Assembly (NCBI GenBank): GCA_051883455.1
Contig: JBJETT010000009.1
Location: 62,001-126,000 of the forward strand
Origin: HGM11368 sp051883455
GTDB taxonomy: Bacteria > Bacillota > Clostridia > Christensenellales > UBA3700
Reading direction: 5' to 3'
Length of the DNA: 64,000 bases
How positions within the stretch are numbered: the stretch's first letter is position 1; every line of letters starts with the position of its first letter. The notes under the pieces are model-generated. The model was not told where the DNA came from. It made no database searches and saw only the letters and a program-made list of their open reading frames with translations. Shown one piece after another: positions 31,937-39,847 of this stretch. Position numbers and translations under genes: made by a program.

Positions 31937-34200
31937 ACATTCCTCCTAAGTGGCAGTTTTATTTTGCCCTTGTTGAATAGCACTATCAAGGTCACTACGA
32001 CTACTGCCAATGCTATGAATATAAACGCCGTCCACCAATACGTGCCTATGAGATAAATGGCACTCGACACGAGGAAGGAGGTGCATACCCAATAGATGAC
32101 CGTGTTGCGGAATGCGTGGTCAAAGTTGAGCTCAGCCTTAGCCGTTGCCACCGCCGCAAAGCACGGTATGGTCAACATATTGAATGCGATAAACGCTATA
32201 AGCGCAGGTATGGTGACGCCCGTCATCTCTATCATTTTGACTACACTGTCTACTCCTTCGAGAGCTTCGTCGGCAACGAAGCCCGATACTATACAAGCGG
32301 CAAGGGTGCCGAAAGTGGCAATGACGTTTTCTTTGGCGATAAGTCCCGTAACCGCGGCTACTGCAAATACCCAGCCGAAAGCTCCCGCCTGAATGCCAAA
32401 GCCAAGTGGCGTAAAGATAGGTTGAACAAGTTGCCCGATGCCGGCAAGAATACTCTCGTTGATGCGCTCGTCCTCAAGGAATTGCCAACTAAAACTGAAG
32501 TGCGACACAAACCATATCACTATCGTGGAAGCAAGTATTATGGTGAATGCCTTAGTGATGAAGTGCTTAGCTTTGTCCCACAACAACAGCATGGTGTTTT
32601 TGAATTGCGGACGTCTATACGCAGGCAATTCCATAATAAACGGAGAGCTGTCGCCTTGCATGGTGGTGTTGCGCATGAGCATTACGCTGAGCAAAGCAAC
32701 GATAATGCCAAGTAGATACATCGAATAGGTGATGAGGTCGGCGTTGCCTACGCCAAACTTGATGACTATCGCGCCCGCTATTGCCGTCAAGATAGGCACC
32801 TTGGCCCCGCAACTAAAGAATGGTATTACCCTGATGGTAGCCACCTTCTCCTTCTTGTCGCTGAGCGTGCGGGTGTTGATCATTGCGGGAACGGAACACC
32901 CAAAACCCATTATCATAGGAATAAAGGCTCTACCCGACAAACCGAATTTTTTGAAGATTTTATCCAATATAAACGCTACTCTCGCCATATATCCGCTGTC
33001 TTCCAAGAGTGAGAAGAATAGGAACAATACGAGGATTTGAGGCAAGAAAGAGAGTATAGCGAATATTCCGCCAAGTACGCCGTCGCAAACTAGTCCTATA
33101 GCCCACGAAGCAAGCCCCGCTCTCTCCATTGCACCTCTAATTGCGTCTCCGAGTGCCGTCGTCGCTACTTCCATCAGTCCTTGTAATACTACGCCGATAG
33201 AATTGATACCACCGTCACCGAATACCCCCTCGAACGCCGTGCCTTGACAAGATACCCAACCATCGGGCAATAACCCGCCTATAAATAAAAAGTTTTCGGA
33301 AAAGGTCAGGTGGAATATGGCAAACATAATCACCAAAAAGATAGGAATACCCCAAACCTTGTGAGTAAGAACTCTATCTATCTTGTTGGCTTGCTCCATT
33401 TTGGCACTCGACTGACTGTGAGGATTGCGCCTCAAAATTTTGGACATTCTCGCCGTGATATATCTGTATCTTGCGTCGGCTATGAGCGCCTCGAAGTCGC
33501 CTGCAAACTTGTCGTCAACGAAGGTCTTGCGAAATTCCTCGACCATTTTGGAGGCTTGAGGGTGATTTTTGATTTCTAGCTCATCACTCTCTACCAATTT
33601 GACTGCGTGGAAGAGCGGATTGTCCACTCCCGCACCTTGCATACCTATCTTACAGTCGCCGATAAGGTGAATGAGCGCCGTGTCTTGCAATACCGTAGTT
33701 GCCGAGCGAGGACTTAGGCACTCGCCTATCGCCGTCTCCATGAGCTCGACTAGTCCTTGCTCCTTGAGCGCGGATATTGCAACGACTCTTAGCCCCATAG
33801 CCTCTTCCAATGCCTTGAGATCGATTTTGTCACCGTTTTTCTCTACTTCGTCCATCATGTTGAGCGCAATGACGATTGGCACGTCTATCTCCATGATTTG
33901 AGTGGTGAGATACAAGTTGCGCTCCAAGTTGGTGGCGTCTACTATGTTGATGACGCAATCGGGTTTTTGGTCAAGAATAAAGTTGCGAGAAACGACCTCT
34001 TCGTCGGTATAAGGCGACAAGGAATATATACCCGGCAAGTCTATGATTTGTACCGGCTCACTCGCCTTTTTGTACACTCCTTCCTTTTTGTCTACCGTCA
34101 CACCCGGCCAGTTGCCGACGTGCGCCGTGGAGCCCGTCAAAGAATTGAACAACGTGGTCTTGCCACAGTTGGGATTGCCCACCAAAGCAAACCTTTTCAT
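31933..34200 (-). CDS. feoB: Ferrous iron transport protein B
   Basis: 755 residues. An N-terminal G domain carries G1 GNPNCGKTTLFN at about 8-19, then PGVTVDKKEG, DLPGIYSL (G3) and NMMDE (G4). A helical GDI-like linker reaches about 270, then come two Gate segments and about nine membrane helices (FGCSVPAMINTRTL, FSCGAKVPIL). It moves Fe2+ across the membrane. Its start overlaps the feoA stop by 4 bases. Confidence 0.97.
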   Translation of the reverse strand: MKRFALVGNPNCGKTTLFNSLTGSTAHVGNWPGVTVDKKEGVYKKASEPVQIIDLPGIYSLSPYTDEEVVSRNFILDQKPDCVINIVDATNLERNLYLTTQIMEIDVPIVIALNMMDEVEKNGDKIDLKALEEAMGLRVVAISALKEQGLVELMETAIGECLSPRSATTVLQDTALIHLIGDCKIGMQGAGVDNPLFHAVKLVESDELEIKNHPQASKMVEEFRKTFVDDKFAGDFEALIADARYRYITARMSKILRRNPHSQSSAKMEQANKIDRVLTHKVWGIPIFLVIMFAIFHLTFSENFLFIGGLLPDGWVSCQGTAFEGVFGDGGINSIGVVLQGLMEVATTALGDAIRGAMERAGLASWAIGLVCDGVLGGIFAILSFLPQILVLFLFFSLLEDSGYMARVAFILDKIFKKFGLSGRAFIPMIMGFGCSVPAMINTRTLSDKKEKVATIRVIPFFSCGAKVPILTAIAGAIVIKFGVGNADLITYSMYLLGIIVALLSVMLMRNTTMQGDSSPFIMELPAYRRPQFKNTMLLLWDKAKHFITKAFTIILASTIVIWFVSHFSFSWQFLEDERINESILAGIGQLVQPIFTPLGFGIQAGAFGWVFAVAAVTGLIAKENVIATFGTLAACIVSGFVADEALEGVDSVVKMIEMTGVTIPALIAFIAFNMLTIPCFAAVATAKAELNFDHAFRNTVIYWVCTSFLVSSAIYLIGTYWWTAFIFIALAVVVVTLIVLFNKGKIKLPLRRNV

Positions 34201-34442
34201 TTGACTACCTCCGTGATTATGTTGTCCGCCTCACACTTACGCAGGGTAAGCTCGTACCCCCTAAGCATTATCTCTATCGGGTCGCCGAGCGGTGCTTTTT
34301 TGCGCAAGAAAACTTCGACGGACGGCGTTACGCCCATATCGAATAGTCTACGCCTTATTCTTTTTTCTCCCCCTACGGATACTACTACGCCCCGCTCGCC
34401 TATAGCAAATTTGCTGAGCGGTTTGGTTTCATGCTTCTCCAT
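34197..34442 (-). CDS. feoA: FeoA-domain protein
   Basis: 81 residues from MEKHETKPLSKF at 34442, set by TTAGGAGGAACT upstream; a longer frame adds 12 residues. It has the SH3-like FeoA fold: IGERGVVVSV, RIRRRLFDMGVTPSVEVFLRKKAPLGDPIEIMLRGYELTLRKCEADNIIT. FeoA binds FeoB and supports Fe2+ uptake. It is first in the operon under a consensus promoter with paired palindromes. Confidence 0.93.
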   Translation of the reverse strand: MEKHETKPLSKFAIGERGVVVSVGGEKRIRRRLFDMGVTPSVEVFLRKKAPLGDPIEIMLRGYELTLRKCEADNIITEVVK

Positions 34443-34482
34443 AGTTCCTCCTAATCTATCGTATTCTCGATATTCCAAAATA

Positions 34483-34496
34483 TGAAATATCTTTCA
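34483..34496. promoter_or_regulatory. Palindromic operator candidate, feo side
   Basis: TGAAATATCTTTCA, just downstream of the expected feoA transcription start. It is part of an 18-bp match to the site at 34546. Confidence 0.6.
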
Positions 34497-34508
34497 CATT
34501 GCGAGCAA

Positions 34509-34537
34509 ATTATATCACCGCACTATTGCTTTGTCAA
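34509..34537 (-). promoter_or_regulatory. feoAB promoter
   Basis: Minus strand: TTGACA at 34532-34537, 17 nt, TATAAT at 34509-34514. One palindrome lies upstream of the -35 box and one downstream of the start. Confidence 0.75.
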
Positions 34538-34545
34538 GCAAAATG

Positions 34546-34559
34546 CGAAAGATTTTTCA
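34546..34559. promoter_or_regulatory. Palindromic operator candidate, tetR side
   Basis: CGAAAGATTTTTCA. Read on the minus strand with two flanking bases on each side it matches the 34483 site at 16 of 18 positions (ATGAAAWATCTTTCRCAT). Confidence 0.6.
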
Positions 34560-34573
34560 TATTCGCTTTACGC

Positions 34574-34602
34574 TTGCCAATCGAGAAGTTAGGTGCTATA
34601 AT
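34574..34602 (+). promoter_or_regulatory. Promoter of the tetR-type gene
   Basis: TTGCCA at 34574-34579, 17 nt, TATAAT at 34597-34602. Confidence 0.65.
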
Positions 34603-34623
34603 AATATAAGATAAGAGGAAAAA

Positions 34624-35223
34624 ATGCCTGAGATAATTAGAAAACCCGTACAAAAAAGGTCAATAGAGACTAAGAAAAAAATCGTCGACGCAGCATACGC
34701 ACTATTTAGCGAGGTTGGCTACTTCAATACCAACACCGCCGAGATTGCTAAGCGTGCGGGCGTGTCGACGGGTATCGTGTACGGTTACTTTAAGGACAAG
34801 CGCGACATAATGATAGAGGTGTTGGATATATATATCAATAGCGTATACCAACCAATATTGGTGCTCTTTGACGACATTGACGGGGGTAACTTGGGCGACG
34901 TAATTACTCGCGTACTTGCCGCCGCTATCAAGGCACATCAAGACAACGCCAATATCCACGAAGCTCTACATTCGCTCACACATTCCGATAGCGAGGTGGC
35001 AAGAAAGTTTGTCGAATTGGAAAACGATATCACTATGGTGGTGGTAGATAAGCTGTCGGGCAAATACCATATCGACAACCTTGGCGAGAGAGTTCATCTT
35101 GCTATGAATATCGTGCAGTCGTTCGCCCACGAGTGCGCGTTCGACCACCACAGCTACATAGACTACGACACTATGTTTGACTTGGTAAAGAATATCATCA
35201 ACGATTTGTTTGACAAAAACTAA
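34624..35223 (+). CDS. TetR/AcrR-family regulator
   Basis: 199 residues. Residues 10-60 are the TetR HTH: RSIETKKKIVDAAYALFSEVGYFNTNTAEIAKRAGVSTGIVYGYFKDKRDIMIEVLDIY. The remaining helical domain binds a ligand that cannot be read from sequence. It is divergent from feoA. Two matching palindromes lie in the shared upstream region, so autoregulation and control of iron uptake are plausible but inferred. The ribosome site is AAGAGGAAAAA. Confidence 0.88.
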   Translation: MPEIIRKPVQKRSIETKKKIVDAAYALFSEVGYFNTNTAEIAKRAGVSTGIVYGYFKDKRDIMIEVLDIYINSVYQPILVLFDDIDGGNLGDVITRVLAAAIKAHQDNANIHEALHSLTHSDSEVARKFVELENDITMVVVDKLSGKYHIDNLGERVHLAMNIVQSFAHECAFDHHSYIDYDTMFDLVKNIINDLFDKN

Positions 35224-35261
35224 ACCAACGTAAACGCAAAAAACTCGATACGTATCAATAA

Positions 35262-35300
35262 AAAACACGCTACGACTACGTAGCGTGTTGATTTTTTGTT
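35262..35300 (+). terminator. Terminator between the convergent tetR and DUF2804 genes
   Basis: Stem ACACGCTACG-ACTA-CGTAGCGTGT with T-runs on both sides. It could serve both genes. Confidence 0.75.
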
Positions 35301-35307
35301 TTGATTA

Positions 35308-36339
35308 TTACCACTTGTTGCGCACCTTTTCCGCAAAGCCTAGCACGTCCTTAAACTCGATAACCTTGCCGTCGTCCAGTACTGCCTTGCCCGAAAATTT
35401 GCCGAAGACTTGATGAGGTAACATACACATGAATTTGAGGTCAAGCGGTGCCGTGCGGTCTACTATCGGAATGAAATCCATCTCTAGTCTGCCGTCTGAC
35501 GAAGTAAATTGCCAAGGCTTGAGATAGTCTATTGCATCTGTGCCGTCGCCAGGAATATGGAAGGTAACTTCTTCGAGCTTGTGCGACAACCCGCGATAGA
35601 AAAGCATATTTTCGCTAGCGGCGCTAGTATCACCAAAGCCGTAACCTATATTGAAGCCGAAGGTCGAGCCGTCCTCGAGCCTAGTCTGCATACTGCCCCA
35701 ATACCAAGTGTTGTCGTAAGTCCATACGCCCCTACCCCAATCAAGCGTTGCCATACCGCCGTCTACGACTACGGTATTGTCGCCTATACGGAAACTGCCG
35801 CTTGCGGATAGACAGTTGATTTTGGCATTGTAATAGAAGTGCTTGGGCTTGTCAAAAGGCGTGCCGATAAACATGCACTCTTTGGGATTGTTAGTAAGGG
35901 TTATATCAAATGTCAAGTCCTCTTTAGCCTCGGAGAACTTAGGATATTTGCCGAATATTTTTCGTTCTTTGCCGTCGTTGGTGATACTAATCTCTACCTT
36001 GCCCACTTTGACGATTACGTCACCAACGTCGGGAGTGGACGGCATGTTGAATTTGCCCATTGGTAGTAGACTGATTGCCGTGCGTGTAAAATGATATGGA
36101 AGAGAAAAATCGAGATAGCTGACACTAATAGCCCCAACGTAACCCATATCGGCTACAGTAAGACATAGCGCCTTGTCGCCCGCATTGATATAGTAGTAGT
36201 CCCATTCCTTAATACGAAATCCGCTTGCTTTGATATCCTTGCGGTCGTATTGCAAAAGGTAGGTCTTGGAATAGCCCGGGGTGGCAATGTTTCCTTGACT
36301 GTCAAGCAGTGCGGCTTGCTCGGTGATTTCTCTCTGCAT
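35308..36339 (-). CDS. DUF2804 protein
   Basis: 343 residues, soluble. It begins ITEQAALLDSQGNIATPGYSKTYLLQYDRKDIKASGFRIKEWDYYYI, the signature of DUF2804, and has GGMATLDWGRGVWTYDNTWYWGSMQ in the middle. The fold is predicted all-beta and lipocalin-like; a hydroxyneurosporene-synthase (CrtC)-like relation has been suggested for such proteins. The biochemical role is unknown. It lies 2 bases after the S1C protease gene in one operon. Confidence 0.82.
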   Translation of the reverse strand: MQREITEQAALLDSQGNIATPGYSKTYLLQYDRKDIKASGFRIKEWDYYYINAGDKALCLTVADMGYVGAISVSYLDFSLPYHFTRTAISLLPMGKFNMPSTPDVGDVIVKVGKVEISITNDGKERKIFGKYPKFSEAKEDLTFDITLTNNPKECMFIGTPFDKPKHFYYNAKINCLSASGSFRIGDNTVVVDGGMATLDWGRGVWTYDNTWYWGSMQTRLEDGSTFGFNIGYGFGDTSAASENMLFYRGLSHKLEEVTFHIPGDGTDAIDYLKPWQFTSSDGRLEMDFIPIVDRTAPLDLKFMCMLPHQVFGKFSGKAVLDDGKVIEFKDVLGFAEKVRNKW

Positions 36340-36341
36340 TG

Positions 36342-37124
36342 TTACTCCTCGGTTGTGGGTTCAACCTTATAATACTTGACGCTGTGGTCGTCGAGATATT
36401 TCATTGCCACGTCGGACGGAATTGCCGTACCTAAGCCGTAAACGTTGTTAGGGTCGGTGCTACTCTCTATTCTGCCGTAAACCACACCGATAACCTTGCT
36501 GTCGGCGTTGATAAGCGCACCGCCACTGTTGCCGTGGTTGATATTGCTGTCGATATATATAGAGTTGTAAGGTTCGTCAGGCTTGCCCGTAACTGCCAAG
36601 CTTGGGTTGGCAATGGTGGCTTTGGCAAACAACATGCCTTTGCCCGACGGGTTGCCGATAGTGAATGCCGTTTGACCATATCTAAGCCCCGTCGAAGTAT
36701 CGAAAGTCATGTAGTCAAATTGTTTGCCCGTAGTATTGACTTTGAGAATGGCAAGGTCAAGCTCGGGGTCGTGCGCAATGAGTCGTACAGATGCAAACTC
36801 ATTGCCGTCAACCGTCTTGACGTAATAGCTGGAGCCACTCGCCACTACGTGGCTATTGGTGACCACGTATCCCGCTTCGTTGACGAAGAAGCCTGCGCCC
36901 GTTGCCTTGTCGGTATATACCAGCACGGCGGCGTTGATAGTATTGGCTGCCACTATCTCGGCGATAGAACTGCCCTCTAAGTCGGTGACGTCGATAGTAT
37001 ATCTGTTTTCCGTAGTGGTACCGGTGTTGTTGAGCAAATCAAAGAACATACTGCAACCCGTCATCGCCATAGTAGATACTACTATAAGCAACGATATTGC
37101 CGATATAATTACCTTTCTTTTCAT
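36342..37124 (-). CDS. S1C (HtrA-like) serine protease lipoprotein without PDZ domain
   Basis: 260 residues. The start MKRKVIISAISLL at 37124 follows CGGAGGTGTATCGT. A signal with lipobox MTGC suggests a surface lipoprotein. The triad is complete: VTNSHVV (His), DPELDLAILKV (Asp) and NHGNSGGALIN (Ser). The protein ends right after the protease domain, so the PDZ domain common in HtrA/DegP is missing. Probably extracytoplasmic protein quality control. It lies between the DUF4380-like gene (16 bases upstream) and DUF2804. Confidence 0.88.
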   Translation of the reverse strand: MKRKVIISAISLLIVVSTMAMTGCSMFFDLLNNTGTTTENRYTIDVTDLEGSSIAEIVAANTINAAVLVYTDKATGAGFFVNEAGYVVTNSHVVASGSSYYVKTVDGNEFASVRLIAHDPELDLAILKVNTTGKQFDYMTFDTSTGLRYGQTAFTIGNPSGKGMLFAKATIANPSLAVTGKPDEPYNSIYIDSNINHGNSGGALINADSKVIGVVYGRIESSTDPNNVYGLGTAIPSDVAMKYLDDHSVKYYKVEPTTEE

Positions 37125-37140
37125 ACGATACACCTCCGTA

Positions 37141-38001
37141 TCAGATTTCTTTTAGGTTCCACCTCTCCACGTGAGTCTTAGTCTCGCCCGGTTGCAACTC
37201 GTAGAGCGGACTGAGAGTCTCTATCTCTAACATTATATTGTTGGTGTAACTCTCGACGTTGCACTCGTAGTCGGGGTATCTCTCGTCTTCGAGATAGTCG
37301 AAGCCCAACGTAAACTCGAGCCCTTTGGTCTTGACTGTGACGGCTTGCTTGATAGACATACCCACCTTGATAGGTTGAGCGATATTCTTTTGTTGCAAAG
37401 TCACTTGTTGGTTGTCTATAGTCAAGCGCTCGTCTTTGACGTCGGTGTAAGGCCACAAGACGATATTGCGGTTGGCAAGGAAGCCCGTGTCCTCTTGCGA
37501 AAGTGGTATATACGCCTTGGCGCCCTTGTCAAGTACCGTCAATCCCCACATGGATATAGGTGGGGTAACCTTGTCGCTGACGTTGGTGAAGCTATGTACC
37601 AGCGTGATTTCGCCACCCTCTTGCATAGTGATGGCAATGCTCTTGCGTATGCCCGTAGTGACTTCCGCCTCCGAAGTAAAGACTGCTCCGCCCTCTACGT
37701 ATTGCACGTCAACGGGTGCGTTGTCAGGATAGTAGGTGTCGATATACTCTGGCGACTTCCACAAGCGATGTCCGCCGTAGATATGCCATATACCCTTGCC
37801 GGACAAGTTCTCATCAAAAAACTCGCCACCCTTGTTGATAAGGTCCTCGTGGTCCTCGTACATTATGTTTTCGCCACCGCATTTGCCGTAAAAAATTACT
37901 CTCGGTCCAAGGTCGGTGGTGACGATGATTTCAAATTTGCCGTTGGTGATGCGACAACAATTGCCATATTCTTTGTAAGTCGTTTTTTCTACTTTTACCA
38001 T
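37141..38001 (-). CDS. DUF4380-like protein, galactose-mutarotase-type beta fold
   Basis: 286 residues, soluble. NGKFEIIVTTDLGPRVIFYGKCGGENIMYE, WHIYGGHRLWKSPE, YYPDNAPVDVQYVEGG, TGIRKSIAITM and ISMWGLTVLDKGAKAYIPL follow the DUF4380 pattern. Related proteins have the carbohydrate-binding fold of aldose epimerases, and the Arg and His of YGGHRLW may bind sugar. The function is not known. It is first in an operon with the S1C protease and DUF2804. The ribosome site is GGAGATAATAT. Confidence 0.78.
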   Translation of the reverse strand: MVKVEKTTYKEYGNCCRITNGKFEIIVTTDLGPRVIFYGKCGGENIMYEDHEDLINKGGEFFDENLSGKGIWHIYGGHRLWKSPEYIDTYYPDNAPVDVQYVEGGAVFTSEAEVTTGIRKSIAITMQEGGEITLVHSFTNVSDKVTPPISMWGLTVLDKGAKAYIPLSQEDTGFLANRNIVLWPYTDVKDERLTIDNQQVTLQQKNIAQPIKVGMSIKQAVTVKTKGLEFTLGFDYLEDERYPDYECNVESYTNNIMLEIETLSPLYELQPGETKTHVERWNLKEI

Positions 38002-38112
38002 ATATTATCTCCAAAAATTAGTTATATAAAATTTAGTACATATATTATAACATATAAAGTCAACTAGTTCAATATCCCACAAAAAAATTGTTGACGGCTT
38101 ATGTATATTGAT

Positions 38113-38172
38113 GAGATTGCCACGCTCGCTTTGCTCACTTTGCTAACGCAAAACGTGCTTGGCGCAATGACA
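38113..38172. repeat. REP-like repeat, family B, copy 2
   Basis: Begins GAGATTGCCACG and ends GCGCAATGACA. The inner bases form further hairpins (TTTGCTAACGCAAA). Confidence 0.6.
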
Positions 38173-38177
38173 AAAGG

Positions 38178-38356
38178 ACAACCCCTCCACCACTTCGCGG
38201 TAACTCTTACGGCATAGGTGCGAGTTAGGCGAGGAGAACGAGGATTGGGCGACAGGAGCATACTTCTTGTATGTGACTAAGCACAACCGCAAGTTCGACA
38301 AAGCATAACGACGTAGATATGCCGTGAGACCACCTTCCCGAACACTTAGGACGGCT
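38178..38356. repeat. Structured repeat, family A, copy 4 (near-identical to copy 1)
   Basis: Core 38206-38328 with ends CTTACGGCATA and TATGCCGTGAG. Most positions match 293-474, including the CATAC/GTATG-type hairpin region and GCACAACCGCAAGTTCGAC. The two copies lie 38 kb apart. Confidence 0.8.
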
Positions 38357-38390
38357 AACAATCCCGCCGTCAACTGCAATCGGACTTACT

Positions 38391-38510
38391 CACGATATAG
38401 GTGCGAGTTAGGCGAGGAAAGCGGTGATTTTATCGATGCGAGCGTACTTGTGCGTACGTGAGTGAGAAAAATTGCCGCTTGACAAAGCATAACGAAGTAA
38501 ATATGCCGTG
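38391..38510. repeat. Structured repeat, family A, diverged copy 5
   Basis: Ends CACGATATA and ATATGCCGTG. The inner hairpin is CGTAC/GTACG (38443-38447 and 38454-38458), and the outer helix is AAGCGG/CCGCTT in place of GAAC/GTTC. Confidence 0.7.
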
Positions 38511-38548
38511 AAACACCTCCCTTTGCACAAAGGAGGCGCAAAATGATA

Positions 38549-38600
38549 GAAATTGCCACACCTAACGGCTCGCAACGACAACATCATACATCGCAATGAC
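38549..38600. repeat. REP-like repeat, family B, copy 3
   Basis: AAATTGCCACA to CGCAATGAC. A diverged copy directly before copy 4. Confidence 0.5.
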
Positions 38601-38609
38601 GTAGCGGTT

Positions 38610-38671
38610 GAGATTGCCACGCTTCACTTCGTTACGCTTTGCTATAGCAAACTGCACGCAACGCAATGACA
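38610..38671. repeat. REP-like repeat, family B, copy 4
   Basis: GAGATTGCCACGCTTCACTT at the left, CGCAATGACA at the right and an inner TTTGCTATAGCAAA palindrome. Confidence 0.6.
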
Positions 38672-38704
38672 TATCAATGTTAAGCTATGTGCGCCGCATA
38701 ACGG

Positions 38705-38737
38705 AAAAAGGACGGGAAAAGTACACCGTCCTTTTGA
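38705..38737 (-). terminator. Terminator after the XRE gene
   Basis: Stem AAAAGGACGG / CCGTCCTTTT with a T-run on the minus strand. Confidence 0.75.
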
Positions 38738-38775
38738 TTACATTATTTTGGATTAGAAAAATAATTTGTATATAA

Positions 38776-38988
38776 TTACGCTTGCGCGTTGTCGTCTTTG
38801 CCGAGCATATAATCCGTGGTCTTGCCAAACAGATTAGCCAAATCTATCAATGCTTGATAGCTTGGTTCTTTTACCCCTCTCTCCCAGTTGCTGATGGATA
38901 CTTGAGATACTTGCATGTATTTTGCAACGTAAGTTTGGTTGTATCCGTTCAGGATTCTTTGCTCTTTGAGTCTTTCTGCAAATTTCAT
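38776..38988 (-). CDS. XRE-family HTH regulator
   Basis: 70 residues, a single helix-turn-helix domain: FAERLKEQRILNGYNQTYVAKYMQVSQVSISNWERGVKEPSYQALIDLANLFGKTTDYMLG. Such short Cro/CI-like proteins occur both on mobile elements and as chromosomal regulators. It lies 19 bases after the kinase-like gene in the same direction, after AGGAGGATAAAAAA. The targets are unknown. Confidence 0.9.
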   Translation of the reverse strand: MKFAERLKEQRILNGYNQTYVAKYMQVSQVSISNWERGVKEPSYQALIDLANLFGKTTDYMLGKDDNAQA

Positions 38989-39007
38989 TTTTTTATCCTC
39001 CTAAAAA

Positions 39008-39685
39008 TTATTCATTATTTATTATTTTCCAAGCCGTGCCTTTTTCTTCAAAGCTGATTAGCGCTTCAGTCACGGCGTGCTTATCTAACGTTGATGAATT
39101 GTCATATCGACCGAGAGCTTCGTCTACGTCGTTGACTATGTCCATCACTTTGAGATGAAAACAATCCAAAAACTTGCTGACGAACGGGAAACAAGAATAG
39201 TATCCACCGTATGCCCTCGTTATTGCAAACGCTATCACTTCGGCTACGTCCTTGTACGGCAAACCTTCCGTTACGCCGTCGTAGCTGACACCTATACACC
39301 TTCCGTCTTGAAGAACGAAGTTGCCAAAATCCAAGTTGCCAAGTATATAGCCACTACATACGGAATGAAACATCTGCATAAAGATTGCCAAACTGCCCGC
39401 AAGCGACTCGAGCTTGACCGTATCGTCGCTCATAGTAGCCCCTAAGAACTCTTCTAAGAAGTTGTTGCCCTCGATATACTCGCAAATAAAATAGTTGTCG
39501 TATCTGCCTAGCACCTTGGGTGCGTAACCCGTATACGATACCTTGGCCATTACGTCAGCTTCTTTAGTGGACTTGGACGCATCTTCCGAAAGTTTGAGAA
39601 TTGCCCGTCCCCCTTCGTAATTGATAAGAGCGACGTGTTTTTTGTCACTTTGGTAGGTTTGTAATTGTTGATAACGTGCTATCAT
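39008..39685 (-). CDS. Kinase-fold protein with degenerate catalytic loop
   Basis: 225 residues with an aminoglycoside-phosphotransferase-like layout: YEGGRAILKLSEDASKSTKEADVMAKVSYTGYAPKVLG (Lys and alpha-C region), then YFICEYIEGNNF (hinge), then ILGNLDFGNFVLQDGRCIGVSYDG. The catalytic H-G-D-L-x-x-x-N reads LGNLDFGN, so the catalytic Asp is Asn, and the metal-binding D-F-D reads SYD. It may be a pseudokinase. It precedes the XRE gene in an operon and has only a weak ribosome site (AAGGG). A TTGACA-17-GATAAT promoter lies upstream near 39700-39730. Confidence 0.7.
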   Translation of the reverse strand: MIARYQQLQTYQSDKKHVALINYEGGRAILKLSEDASKSTKEADVMAKVSYTGYAPKVLGRYDNYFICEYIEGNNFLEEFLGATMSDDTVKLESLAGSLAIFMQMFHSVCSGYILGNLDFGNFVLQDGRCIGVSYDGVTEGLPYKDVAEVIAFAITRAYGGYYSCFPFVSKFLDCFHLKVMDIVNDVDEALGRYDNSSTLDKHAVTEALISFEEKGTAWKIINNE

Positions 39686-39847
39686 AAATGACCCTTATAT
39701 TATTATCATTTAAGATAGCTATTTTGTCAAGATATAGCAAAACTTTTTATTAAAAATTTACAAAATTGTCATATTATGACAAAATTTTTGCTTATATTTT
39801 GTTTGGTTTTTACTTAAAAATTCGGCGCTTGCGCTATAAGACGTCGC

